DNA of 64,000 nt, from assembly GCA_003550305.1 (NCBI GenBank), contig QKYT01000264.1, positions 54,824-118,823 on the forward strand. Reading direction: 5' to 3'. The notes under the pieces are model-generated. The model made no database searches. It worked only from the letters and a program-made list of their open reading frames with translations, and was not told the DNA's origin. The DNA comes from Glomus cerebriforme (Eukaryota > Glomeromycota > Glomeromycetes > Glomerales > Glomeraceae). Numbering within the stretch: the stretch's first letter is position 1; each line of letters starts with the position of its first letter. The position numbers and the translations under genes were made by a program. Below are positions 35,101 to 46,860 of the stretch, one piece after another.

Positions 35101-37670
35101 ATGATCATTTATTGTTATTGAACAAGTCCCTACCGATTTTAGCCCTTTCAGCTACTATCGGGAATCCAGAAACATTTCATAGGTGGATAGCTAAATCTAA
35201 AGAGGTTCATGGACGTCCAATGAGACTTATTAAAACAACAAAAAGATTTTCAGATTTACAACAATATGTGTATTTACCAAAGTTCCCATTCGATTCGCTC
35301 CTTAAAACAACAGTAAATCCAAGAGAAAAACATCGGCAAAGTAATAGTATAGTTCCTATTAATCCAATATTTTCTCTATCGATGGTCATTTTAAAAGAAC
35401 ATGGATTGCCTAGTGATATGAAACTTGTTCCATCTCAATGTGTTCAACTTTGGGACGTAATGAAAAGACACGTGGGTGATAATCCACCAAATGGATTTGA
35501 TAATTTAGATCCTGATGTTTATTTTAAAGACATTGGTTATATTGTCAAAGATAATGCTGACAAATATGAACAAGATCTCAAGCGAGCTTTTACAAATTAT
35601 GCAAGGGATGATTCTTCAAGTGAAATAGTAATATCGACTATTGAAGAATTAGGAACTGATATTAAAAATGGATTTAAAGGATTAGAATCAACAGCTAATG
35701 GATTAGATATTTATGGAGACGAATTTTTTGAAAAGGGAATTGTACCATTGTTATGTGAACTCTCAGCACAAGACAAACTTCCTGCCATTTTGTTTCATTT
35801 TGATAGAAAAGGATGTATCGAACTTGCACTTCATGTTTTGGAGCAATTAGAGTTAGCAGAGAACACGAAAAGAGCTGATGATCCGGAATATCAAGCCAAG
35901 AAGAAAGAAGCAATATCTCAGGAAAAGGCTCGTGAGAAAGAATCGAAGAGAAAACGAGATTTAAAGACAAAAGAAGATATTACCCAAAGTGAGACCCATC
36001 CGGAACTAGAAGAACCTATTCCGACAATTTTTGACTGGGAAGCACATGATCCTGATTTTACTTTTGTAAATCCAAAGCATAAAGTTTCTTCAGAAGAGTT
36101 TGAAAAAATAATCGAACATGCACGTCAAAAAATGGGAAGCAATTCCAGGTTATTAATAGCATTAGAAAGAGGTATTGGGGTACATCATTCTGGTCTTCCT
36201 AAAAAGTATTTAAGCGCAGTTGAAATTCTTTTCAGGCGACGTCATTTAGGAGTTATCATTGCAACTGGCTCTTTAGCTCTTGGTATAAATATGCCATGCA
36301 AAACAGTAGTATTCGTTGGAGATTCAATTTTCCTCACTGCTTTACAATACAGACAAATGTCTGGAAGATCAGGAAGAAGAGGCTTTGACCCTATTGGGCA
36401 TGTAATATTTTTTGGCATACCTCTTGCAAAGATCATAAGACTTCTTATGTCAGGGTTACCGAGTCTTTCAGGTCATTTTCCTTTAACAACAACACTTGTT
36501 TTACGTTCTTTCAATCTTCTTAATCAATGTAAAGCTAAAAATGCCCTTGATTATAATTATGCCAAAAATGCTATCGAAGGATTATTTAGCGAATCTTTTT
36601 TCTGTCTTGGCAAGGAATATTTATCTGAACAAATTAAACATCACTTAAGATTTTCTATAGAATATTTGATGCGCGAAAATCTTATAGATCAAAAAGGAAA
36701 CTTAATCAATTTATCTGCAATGGTCTCACATTTATATTATGCGGAACCGAGTAATTTCGCATTTTCTGTTTTATTTAAGCATGGAGTGTTTCATAAAATT
36801 TGTTCAAATTTAAGAAAAAACTCACTACATGAAGTAGTAAAGAATGAGTTAATTTTAATTCTTTCTCACCTATTTAATAGAGTTAAATTACGTAAATATT
36901 CCGGAGCTTTACGCAAAAACCCAAAATATCCTTCTAAAATAATCTTACCTCCTTTACCGAAAGATGTTAATGAAATTTTAACAAAGCATAATGAACGTAT
37001 ATTAAAGATATACACCGACTATGTTGTGACTTTCGCAGAAAACAATTATTCTAAGCTGGGAATTGATAATATCTTACCTTTATCAACAATCACAATCCCT
37101 CCTATTAAGTCTATGAATCAAAACTTATTAAGGGAAGATCCTATGATTCCTAAACTTGAATCTATTGCGATTTCGTTTGTTGCTCGATCTCCTTTTATTG
37201 CTATGTGTAGTTCTTTAGGTGATACTTTTGTTAATTTAGAAGATTTAACGAGTCACATTCATAGTAAAATATTTTTGGAACTTCGTAGTATACCTTTTAT
37301 TAAGACAGATGAAGTTATTAATGCATATATAAGTGATTTTTTTTCTCATGGTCAAGAGAAAGCACTTGTTGAAGCAAACGGATTAAAGCGTGGTGAAGTT
37401 TGGCAAGTATGTACTTATAATATTTGTTAAAATAATTTTAAATAATTTTGAAAATCCATGAATAATTATTTTCTCGTTGATTTTTAGGTTTTAAAAGATT
37501 TCCATTTGATTCTTTTGTCAATAGTTAGTTCTTTAACAATAAGAATTCAAGAAATACGTAAAAATGTAGAATTAGAAAAAAATTTAATGGAGGAAGAAGA
37601 ACTTGTTCTTAAAGGATTTGAAATGGTTCGAGCACACTTTGAAGAAAAATACAAACGTATTTGGGCCTAA
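32196..37670 (+). CDS. DDX60: DDX60-like DExH-box RNA helicase, copy 1
   Basis: Five exons (32196-32289, 32382-34547, 34621-35000, 35067-37406, 37488-37670) splice to 1720 aa, close to the roughly 1700-residue length of animal DDX60. The start is supported because copy 2 has a first exon of the same 94 bases with the same protein start. The N-terminal region carries FVIDGDSLL (36-44) and ILTGDGS, resembling the PIN-like N-terminal part of DDX60. The superfamily-2, Ski2-like core is complete: Walker A PTSSGKT (775-781), APTKAL, DEVH (879-882), SAT (908-910), HHSGLP (about 1253), ATGSLALGIN (about 1279) and QMSGRSGRRG (about 1310). A charged Lys/Glu insert lies between the two RecA lobes. The family binds and unwinds RNA; animal DDX60 has antiviral and translation-control roles. 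The fungal role is unknown. It is presumably cytosolic. Confidence 0.9.
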
Positions 37671-40190
37671 ATATGTTGTGAGTAGACATAGAATTCTATT
37701 AAATATAATTAAACATCTAATTACTGATTTAACGTACGACATTCTAACCCTCCACCCAATTTATGTTTTTTTTTCGTTACTGAATATCATATCTGATATG
37801 TTATCACAGCATTATGTGGTGTACCGTGTGCATGTGACTACGCTCATTATCATCACGTACAGTACATACGTAGTCATATAATAATGATCATATAGAAAAG
37901 ATTTTGTGGTTGTGCGACATGACAAACATACTATATAATGAATAATAAATATATTTTTCACTCCAAACTTTCATAAACATCATAAATAAGTTGCGAACCA
38001 CGCACTTTTTTTTATAATGATTTTATATGAAAAAAGTGCAATAATATAGTAAACTTTCATAATGGTTTATAATTCCATAAATTTGACATGTCATATGATT
38101 AAATTTTTTTTAAAATTAAAATTTTCGTGATGTTTTATTCTTTTACTCTTTCAAAAATTATTTGCTATTTTTACAATAAATCAAACAATTTTATATAATT
38201 TTGTTAATATATAAAAGATAAAATTTGAAGCATCACTGTAAATATTTTTTTTAGAATTAGGATCTTGTATTTATAATGGTACATTGTATAAGGCATATAG
38301 TATGGTATGACTCGTTAAATAGATTTGTATTAAAATATTCAAAGCTCTCCTTTGTATAAATATAATATTACATATAAAGTTATGATGAATAAAATAAATA
38401 TAAAATAACTAATATAACTATAATAATACTTTTTAATGCTTCAAATATCCAATAATGCTAATTAAAAGGGTGAAAGCCGTTGTTTCTTTATAATTAACAA
38501 CCTTTTACATGTGCAGCATCCATAGTTCAATTCTGTGGAATCAATCTTTTAAGTTCTCTTAGTTTAATAATAATGAATATAATCATTAAAATAGTAAAAT
38601 GAGAGTATCTGTATCTAATGGCGCAGCGCGCAGCAGAGTTTTTTAACGTAGTGTGGCGCAGAAATTGCGGCTGCGTGTGTACGTATTTTTATTTCGCTAC
38701 ATACATGCTACGTAAAATAATATAACTTCGTCGTGACTACATGACTACGTGATACAAAATTTGTAATCCAATCATTAATAAAAATTCTTGTCATGGCTAA
38801 TAATTACCTTTAAAAGTTAGTAAATATTTTTAGTTTGAATTAGCTATATAATCGTGTCAATATTATTGAAAATTTTGTTCCTAGTAAATTATTAGTAATA
38901 TAGATGAAATTTAGATTGTAGCAGCTTCACGAAAATTGGATCGGGAAATAATTTGCAGCAAAATTCTATGGAAATTACATGATAGATTTCATCACCGGTG
39001 TCACGTTTCATTTTTTTTTCTTACTTGTTAGTTATTATTTAGCTGCTGGCTCTAGTGCTTCGATCCGGATGAAAACTGTAGATCCATTCTTTGAGATTTT
39101 GCGGATTGAAGCACTAGCTGTCATTAATAAGGCTTTACTTTACTTTTTAATTAGCAATGCAAATAAAAATAAAATTTTTGTATGATTTTTATTTATAAAA
39201 GTGAAAATAGTTATCATTTAAATGTTTCCTAAAATACAAGTTTCTTAGTACAATCAGAAATCGATAACAAACCCTCCGGTTCACTGAAAAATCTTTAGAT
39301 CAAAATTTAAAAGTTGTATGTAACGATTTTTATACGTATATCAAAAGAAAAAAAATAAGTATTCTCTTATAATTGGTATATAGTGAGGATTATTTTTTTT
39401 TTTGGAGCCATAACTCGCTCACTACAGACCATGGCTTTGGAACCTGAAGAATTGGTCCTCCCTTATTATATCCAGAATCTTCTGTTCATAAGGATAATAT
39501 ATATTAATTGTAGATATAATAATGGAGATTTGCAATTAATCGATAAAATGTTTCCGTGTGTAGAAAATTTTTTCTTTTAATACCTTCCAATCCTATTCGC
39601 CGGAAAATAAAAAGATTTTTAACCTCAATTTCCTAGGTCTCAAATTTTTTGTAATTGTTAAAACTCTATAGATTTTAGAAAATGAATGTTTGAAGATGTA
39701 AATAGAATAATATTTTTTAATGTATGAAATATTTTTTTTCTCCTTTTAAAGATGACAGAATCAATGTATTGGATGACTAAAGTATTGTAGAGGCACACAC
39801 AAATATTCCAAATAATAAATGTTTCAATATGTGCCACAATCAGCTATAAACTTTTGAAACGCAAAAGGATAATTACCGAAAATAAAACATAAAATTCTAA
39901 AAGGGTATTTTTTATAAATGAATATAAATAAAAATAACCATATATTGGATCAAAGAATTCAAATAACTTTAAATAACTTTAAATATAATTTCGATTATTA
40001 AATAAATTTCAACAATTATGGGACTGAGAACTTTCGGCCCTATTTCGGCTTGGCCATATTTAGTCTAAGATAAAACGGCAATTTTATTTATTGTAAGGAA
40101 AAAGCGTATTTTGATATTAAAAAGTCAATTTTTAGTTTTAGTTAATTATATCGTCCACACTTTTTTGTTATAAATAAAAGAAAAATAATT
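37671..40190. other. Spacer with ACGTA-rich and hairpin segments
   Basis: No gene is supported. Near 37830-37880, TGACTACG and CGTAGTCA form a short inverted repeat. At 38620-38760 the local GC rises, with GGCGCAGCGCGCAGCAG, GTGGCGCAG and several CTACGT/ACGTAG words, probably a dispersed repeat. A hairpin at 39052-39117 is listed separately. The 39400-39480 stretch (GGAGCCATAACTCGCTCACT and following) looks more complex than the background and may be a repeat fragment. Confidence 0.45.
39052..39117. repeat. Strong hairpin (16-bp arms)
   Basis: CTAGTGCTTCGATCCG (39052-39067) pairs with CGGATTGAAGCACTAG (39102-39117) with one mismatch, around a 34-base loop. It lies inside a 68-codon open frame (38979-39185) that I do not accept as a gene. 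The compact symmetric form suggests a small foldback repeat or part of a structured RNA; no promoter or conserved partner is visible. Confidence 0.6.
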
Positions 40191-40549
40191 GATCTAAAAA
40201 CTTGTCAAGTTATCGGATTTGCTGCTATTATAGAACAAAAGTTAAGTGGAAATAAAGTCATTGTAGAATTTATTGCTGAAGGAGGATTTATAAAGCTATG
40301 GACCAATAACTAATTGACATACGTCAGGAAAATCTGCGCTGTGGTGAAAATATTTCAAAGAACTTAATAATTCTAAAAACATAAGTTTTAAGGAGTTAAA
40401 TGTAGAATTATTTATAATATTATGAAACAGGAGATTTACTGTAACACATTACATTTTTTAATCATGATTGGAATAGTAACTTTATATGATACAAATATTT
40501 TTGTTGAAAATAATAACAACGATTATAAATACTGTATACATTAAATATT
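40191..40549. other. Intergenic, possible short relic
   Basis: A plus-strand stretch at about 40190-40305 reads DLKTCQVIGFAAIIEQKLSG and NKVIVEFIAEGGFIKLW without a start or continuation. It may be the worn 5' part of the kinase relic that follows, but kinase motifs cannot be shown. Confidence 0.25.
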
Positions 40550-40965
40550 CTTCATTCAAGATTAGTAGCATCGGTAGTAACAAGTGCAACGGGTGATTTT
40601 GGAATAAGTAAATCCCATTAGATGATGATAATAATAAAAATCTCAGATATATAGTATATGGTTTCAGTATGTTTATGTGGGTAAAACCATGATACCGATC
40701 TTATCAAAATATGTGTTGATCTTGTTGTAAATGCACCTGAAGGTTATATTGAATTAATGAAAAGATGCTGGCATTTTGATCCCAATAAGAGACTAACAGT
40801 TAATGATATTTTTAATATCCTTGGATTTTATGCAAAATCTATCGAAATGAAACGTTAAATCAAACTAAAATCACAAAGCCAGATATTGATCCTATAATAA
40901 CGAACAATCCCGTTGCTAGACCTTTGAGTGCAATGATAAAATCTGCAAAATCTACAGAAGTTTAA
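40550..40965 (+). pseudogene. Protein kinase relic (C-terminal lobe)
   Basis: DFGISKSH is visible at about 40596, then a gap where the activation segment and helix F should be. HDTDLIKICVDLVVNAPEGY followed by IELMKRCWHFDPNKRLTVND (about 40690-40820) is a good match to the end of a tyrosine-kinase-like domain (CW...P.KR.T). A one-base shift near 40850 leads to TKPDIDPIITNNPVARPLSA, ending at a stop at 40963-40965. The catalytic loop and N-lobe are missing. It belongs to a different kinase subfamily from the Sel1 fusion at 13905 and is non-functional. Confidence 0.65.
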
Positions 40966-41224
40966 AAATTCAAAAGTATATAATCAAAATAGTTAACTTT
41001 TTTTTAAGATAAATAAAGTTTGATGATGATTATTTTAATGATTATTTAAAAAAACTTTAGATTGACACGAGAACTTGAATTCGATATCGACAATAATATT
41101 GATTCTAATATACTATACATTTATTACTTGATATAGTTGCTTTGCTTACACAGGCTTAACAATTTTCAACTAAAGATAAAATAAGAGTCTTACTATTACA
41201 TTATTAAATATTTGAATTAGTTGT

Positions 41225-41930
41225 CTATTCAAATTTTACACAACATTTCAGACATTTGACTATTCCTCTAATACAGTACTCGACAGCACGAATTTCATCG
41301 CCAAAATTTTTCCAAATCAATAGCCTATTAAAACTATTGAAAGTTTTTGAAGAATATAATATCATAAATATTAGTAAAATAGGACCTGCTGCTTTATCAC
41401 GTAATTTGGATGTTCGTCTATCCAAAACGACGTTTCAGCGACAATTAACATTTATTACTCAGAAATTATTTAAGAAAAGAAACCTCATTTATATGAATGT
41501 ACTGTTTTACAGTTATTCCTTTACATCACAAAAATGAACAAGTACTGAAATGTAATTTAAATTCTTTGGAATGCACGCTTACAATTCTGATCAATAATAT
41601 TATAAAAATATTTTCTTGTGCGTAAAGGGTGGTGGTCTTGTTATCGATAATTTTATTTTTTATTCAATACCAAATAACGTATAAAAAAGATCATTATAAA
41701 AATTATTTAGTATTATTGGAAGAACTTGTGTTTGTAGAAGACGCCGCAATAATGAGGGCTCCGATGTCATTAGGTACACGATATTCCATATTAGTAGTCA
41801 ATTAAAAAACCAACTTAAACGACATCCAGATTTTGAATGTATAACAAGCTTTTGCCCAGGATTCGGTTTCATTATTAAAACAATTTCTTTCGTCTACAAG
41901 ACAGTTAAAGAAAAGGGTTTTTGTTAGAAT
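41225..41930 (+). pseudogene. Unidentified coding-like stretch, probably decayed
   Basis: The open frame 41256-41537 (93 codons; KIGPAALSRNLDVRLSKTTF) has protein-like composition. Further pieces follow after stops: YLVLLEELVFVEDAAIMRAP (about 41703-41765), then in another frame LKRHPDFECITSFCPGFGFI (about 41812-41870). A 66-codon frame on the minus strand (41225-41425) overlaps the first piece, so the strand is not certain there. I do not recognise the protein. Confidence 0.3.
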
Positions 41931-42182
41931 TCATATTGTATTTATTTGTTTACAAAAATATTTAATAAATTATCAGCCTATAATTAAATCGCTAAAAAAA
42001 GCAGTTTGGAAAAATGACGAAATGACAAATGACAGTTTTATTTTCGATCGATTTGAATCACATGATAAGTTATCAGCCAATCAAATCAAATGACTGAAAT
42101 GACCAATGACAAATCTCACAAAAAGATTGATTATCCATGGCGCACCAGAACAGACAAAAATACGTTTATAAATTTTTTATTA

Positions 42183-42464
42183 TTATGGCACACCAAAACA
42201 GACTTGCTTAAACGTTTATTTAAACGCTTGCAAGTGTGCCACATTATGATAAATTTAGAGTTTCCATAAAAAATTTTCCGAACAAATTTGTTTATTTGTT
42301 TTTGTAGCACAAAATTTAAAAGCTAACTTTAATACTTATAAACGCTTTAACTGTTAATATTTTTTTAACGTTTATTAACCGTTTAAAATGTGAAAACAAT
42401 CGTTTAAATCTACATCTTAAGCATTTAAGCAAACGTTTAAGCAAAATATCTTGGCGTGCCATAA
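42183..42464. mobile_element. 282-bp non-autonomous element with long terminal inverted repeats
   Basis: The left end TTATGGCACACCAAAACAGA, then CTTGCTTAAACGTTTATTTA, is mirrored on the right by CAAACGTTTAAGCAAAATAT, then CTTGGCGTGCCATAA. The arms are roughly 45 bases with mismatches. Inside, words such as AAACGTTT and CGTTTAA recur. No coding capacity. A related partial end, CATGGCGCACCAGAACAGAC, occurs at about 42137. MITE-type element; superfamily not assigned. Confidence 0.7.
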
Positions 42465-43203
42465 GCCCAACCTTATTTAAATGTGTTTATTATATTAATA
42501 ACTATTCTGACATTAAGATGTTTAATAAATAGATGATATTGTCGCTAAATTTATCTTAAACGCCTTCCAGATTACAGTATTAAATATAAAAATACACGTT
42601 TTTTAATACAAAATCAAATCATTATAAATGATTATCATAATAAAACAATGTCAATTATATTTTTAATATTTCAAAATCTTTGTCATCAAAATGCTAACTT
42701 ATAAATTATTTCTCTTATCTTCAAGTTTGCAATAGATAATTTCTTCTTCTATGTTATTTCCATATAATATAGGATACTAGTAGATGTGGTGAACCTTTAG
42801 GCGGCATTAAGATGTGTAATAATGGATATAGTTACAGTAATATACTACAAAATAAAAATTCAAAAAGAAAAAAAAATCTGGAAAATAAAATAAACGAAAT
42901 TCAAAACCATCAGAAAACAAAACTAACACAACAAAACACAATGAAATATTGAAAATAAGCAGTTCCGCACTCGTCACTCACTGTCATCAAATTTGTCCTT
43001 CATTCTGCTATAAAGGGGTCGCCGCATCCGTGGATTTATGCAGTTTCTCTCGGCGTCACCTCTACACATACCCCAACAATTAACTGAAGGGCCTCATGAC
43101 CCTTAGGATATATATCCCGGGATATACACACAATTAGTCTACATAACATATCTTATTAAAAGATAAATACATCATTTTATTCCTTTTTCATGTGATATTG
43201 ATA
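42465..43203. other. Spacer with a GC-richer island and a 16-bp palindrome
   Basis: At 42960-43140 GC content is clearly above the surroundings (AAAGGGGTCGCCGCATCCGT, TCTCTCGGCGTCACCTC). The minus strand there reads GDAERNCINPRMRRPLYSRM, so it may be a fragment of a gene or repeat. TATATCCCGGGATATA at 43111-43126 is a perfect palindrome, and AAGGG...CCCTT just before it forms another small hairpin. No tRNA or rRNA match could be recognised. Confidence 0.45.
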
Positions 43204-43298
43204 CTCTATAAAAAAATTCTGGAAACAATTCCGAAAAATGATCATTTTCCTGGTTTTTATTCCGACAAAATCATTTTTCTGAAAAATTTTTTATAGAG
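43204..43298. mobile_element. MITE-like copy, CCCTATAAAAA family, nearly full palindrome
   Basis: CTCTATAAAAAAATTCTGG on the left is mirrored by AATTTTTTATAGAG on the right. The interior GATCATTTTCCTGGTTTTTA with TTCCGACAAAATCATTTTTC continues the foldback. At 95 bases it is the most symmetric of the four copies in the window. ATA flanks both ends and may be part of a target-site duplication. Confidence 0.7.
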
Positions 43299-44785
43299 AT
43301 ATGATGAACAAAGTTATTGGGTGGTGATTCTTATGAATCATGAGTCGGGATTTATCATAAATAAACTTAGGAGCTTAAGCAGCGAATATTTAGCCAATAT
43401 TCCAATAATTTATTATCTTCCCCACGGTAAAACTATAATACGAAAATTTTTAAATAATAATTTTCAAGGTCCAAATATTTTCTAACTTAAATGTATTACA
43501 CACAATAATTATAAATCGGGCTTCGATTTAATTCACGGAATATAAGCAAATAATTAACAAATTACAAATTTTATTTAGATATATTGAATTTAAAATAAAT
43601 TCGCGCGCGTTATGAATTAAAAATATCGGTGGTTATTAAAATGAACAATTGTTGGTATTTTTTTTTAAAAAAAAAATATCTAAAAAAGTAAATAATAAAT
43701 TGCCGAGTTGCCGAATCACGCAATTGATTAATTATTTAGATGCTTTTTAATTGTTTATTTTTTTTTCCTAAACCTTATGCTAAAATCATGCAAAAGCTCG
43801 CCCAATAATATTCTTATCGTTAAACGTAGATTTTTTTTTACGGAGTTTTTAAAAATTTAACTGAAATGGTTTAAACCGTAAGTGTCTAATTGGATAAAAT
43901 AATGTAGGATTTGTAAATACTATAAGTTCGGATTTAAGATAATAACTTAAGTACTTAAGCCCGCCGGAATATTCTTGAAATAGATTTTCAATTAAATTAA
44001 TATTATAAACAAATAAAAACTTTTTATTAAAACAAATCAAAATACCTTTAATAATACAGTATGTATTTAATATATATTGATCATCATAATAACCCCTCGG
44101 ATTTAAAATTTAACCGTGGCCCTAACTATTTTCTTTATTTTCTTATTTCATGAAAAATTTATAGAAAAAAAAAAATTATAAAAAACTAAACTGTATTTAA
44201 AATCTTGACTAATTTATAATTCAGTTATTCATTGATACTGTTCAACATATTTACTTGTTACATCGTAAATATATTGATTTTACAACTGAATGTATTTTTT
44301 ACATAAAAAATTTAATTAATTCGCAGAGGATATGGCGCGAGTGCGCGATAAATTGTGAACAAATTTGACACCTAACCGTTTGCATCCCTAGCTAAACTTA
44401 ACCAAAACTCCGCTTCTTAATGAATACCTGAAAAGTAATGGAAGAACGGAATGGGAATCATATGACATTCAACTGAAGAATATTTTTATTTATACTTATG
44501 GATTAAGAATACATGCCAAAATTAAGAGATAATTATATAACGTGATGTTTTGACAACACATAATAATGTGGATATTAGGAAATAAAACAATATTATATCT
44601 AATATCAAACGAAGAAAAAAAAACTTATTAAATTTACTTATTAAGTTAACTGCTTAAATTCTTAATTTAAATAGGATAATCTTAGAGGGTTTAGTTGTAA
44701 ATAACGTAAATATCAAAAAAGAAAAAAAAAAGGGAATTTTACATGAAAATATAGGAGTGAGGATGGAAAAAAAACACAATTTTAA
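43299..44785. other. Intergenic, nothing recognised
   Basis: AT-rich spacer. A 63-codon minus-strand frame (43849-44040) has no supporting features. No repeat family was recognised. Confidence 0.45.
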
Positions 44786-45028
44786 TTAAGGACATCCGGC
44801 AGGAAAAACTAAAGATTGAAAATCATTATTATCATTGAAGCTTATCCCATTAAATAAATTTTTTTCAAAAGAATTATTTGTAATTTGAATTATATCTATT
44901 CTAGCGATTCGGTCAATCGTATCCGAATTATCTATCGAAATAATTTGGATATTATTATTATTTGCATTATTTGCAATAGGTCTTGACGTTCCACGTCGTT
45001 TTCGTTTATGATTTCTTTGTCGAGGCAT
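44786..45028 (-). CDS. Small basic protein, family member C
   Basis: Codes for 80 residues starting MPRQRNHKRKRRGTSRPI (basic, possible nuclear localisation signal), then ANNANNNNIQI, the core TIDRIARIDIIQITNNSFEK and NLFNGISF, and a tail NDNNDFQSLVFPAGCP that is also present in member D. The start codon is the ATG that aligns with members B and D. No secretion signal or membrane segment. Minus strand, in the spacer between the two DDX60-like genes. The family is unrecognised; four related copies in one window argue that it is real. Molecular function unknown. Confidence 0.7.
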   Translation of the reverse strand: MPRQRNHKRKRRGTSRPIANNANNNNIQIISIDNSDTIDRIARIDIIQITNNSFEKNLFNGISFNDNNDFQSLVFPAGCP

Positions 45029-45921
45029 GATTATGTTTGTCGATATAATTTATTTATTTATTTTTTATTTTTTTTTTAAGAATTAAAAAAATGCTGAATT
45101 TTTAGAGCTTTTTTTTCTACGAAAAATTTTAATATGTTAAATGACTTAAATCATTTAAAGCTCGAAGATTGTTCTCATTTTATAGATTGATAAAACTTTG
45201 AATCATGTGTTAACACAAATGTTATTTTTTTATTGAATTATTCAGATCTAGAACTTGTCAAAGAACTGTGAAATTTGAACCATGAATTGTGAACGGTAGC
45301 CAGATATCAATCAATCTATCTAGCTAAAACAGGAAGAATTTCAAAGAAAGCAAAAATATTTCGTTTTTAACCCCGTGTTTACTCTATATTTATTATATGT
45401 ACGCCATTCCTTTGTTATGAAGACGCAATTATTAGATTTATATCATCCAATTACTTTACAATTAACTAATTAGGAATTATGAGATATTTTTTATAGAAGG
45501 TAATATTTTTATATAGCATAATATAGTAATATATAATATATGGTTTTTTTTAACTGACGGTAAGAATTTACAATGATTAAATACTAAACAATATTTTAAT
45601 GATTACTAGAATCAAATAAATCATAATTTCATTAGAATTTTACAATGATGATTCACTATTAATGCTATATTAATCTAAAAATTCGAATAATATTTCATGA
45701 TTATTCACTTTCCTCAAAATTATCAACAAATTAAAATGGGTAGATAGAATAACAAATAAGATTCGAATATCCACACGTTAATTAGGCACATTTTAATTTG
45801 GAAATCATCTGTGTAACTTTAGTCTTATATCAAGTAAATTTACTCAATTAAGTAAATAAAAAAAAGAATAGAATTATAATATAGTTTAATAGCTAAAAAT
45901 CAAACTAACTATTTTTGGTGT
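45029..45921. other. Intergenic; upstream region of member C
   Basis: Strongly AT-rich with T runs next to the start of member C. No gene is seen. Confidence 0.45.
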
Positions 45922-45989
45922 CCCTATTAAAATTTTCTGGTAACAACTCCGATAAGTAATCATCTCTTGGGAAATGTGATCATATAGGG
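45922..45989. mobile_element. Short MITE-like copy, CCCTATAAAAA family
   Basis: CCCTATTAAAATTTTCTGG on the left and GATCATATAGGG on the right form short inverted ends. The interior AACAACTCCGATAAGTAATC matches the complement of TTATCGGAGTTGTT in the 20231 and 20746 copies. At 68 bases it is internally deleted relative to those. Confidence 0.55.
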
Positions 45990-46860
45990 TAAACAGTATG
46001 TCAAAATGTTAGTTCCACATAAGTAATCTTTGATCATTATCCTTAAAAAACGCGTCTTTTGAACAAAAAAAAACGGGTAACCGTTAAAAAGAGCAAACAA
46101 ACGTCATAATGTAATATATGTAATAGGAAATCGTGAAAGACGGCGAAGTGATGGCTTTCTTTGTTTACAATTTTTTTTTGTTGTACAAAAAAAAAATCTA
46201 GAGACGTTGAATGTGATCATAAAACTATGAAATCTGCAAAAGGAAATAATCCGTAATCTGCCGCCTAAGCCATTAATTTAGTTTAATGTAATATTACCAT
46301 CTTTTTTTTTCGTGTAAAGATTTCTATACGCCTATACCAACAACGGTTAAAATGAGAAGTAATTTAGCTAGCCAAGATGCAAAAAAACGTTTATTCCCTT
46401 TATTGTGTGACATTGATGACGTTATTAATAAAGTATCTTTGTTTTTTTGTGTGCATTATTGTTTTATCATATTATTTATCAAATAAACAAAATCATTGTA
46501 CAAAAAAAAAGACAATATATATCATCTGAATATATATATTCATAAACTAAAAAAAAACCTAATGTCGCTTAAAGTAGCACTATGCAGTGTAATATGTAGC
46601 AAATGGTGTCTCTGTAAATTTGTAAGCTAATCAAAAATTGACTTATGTGCCTATTATTTCCTCACTTACTGTGAGCTAATTCTCTTTAACGATTTTTTGC
46701 AAAACAAATATAGCAATCAGTCAAGTCGCAGTCGTAATTTACCGGATCAAACATAATGCTGGTCCCGAATTATAAATCACGTGATATAGATGAGTTTGAC
46801 CACCCACGTGCTTTTAGGTTAGCGTATGGTATGTATGGTCGGTAAGACGAAAAGGAGTGG
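45990..46860. other. Intergenic, nothing recognised
   Basis: AT-rich spacer. A segment at 46140-46170 (GATGGCTTTCTTTGTTTAC) resembles the right end of the 28360-29679 element (AAGCCATTATTTTTGGC region) only weakly. No coding sequence. Confidence 0.4.

Noticed and set aside
38979..39185. 68-codon frame containing the hairpin
   Set aside because: The frame is explained by the hairpin repeat and AT-rich flanks; a hydrophobic start alone is not enough to call a secreted protein.
42960..43090. tRNA or rRNA gene in the GC-richer island
   Set aside because: No cloverleaf arms, A/B boxes or recognisable rRNA words could be found.
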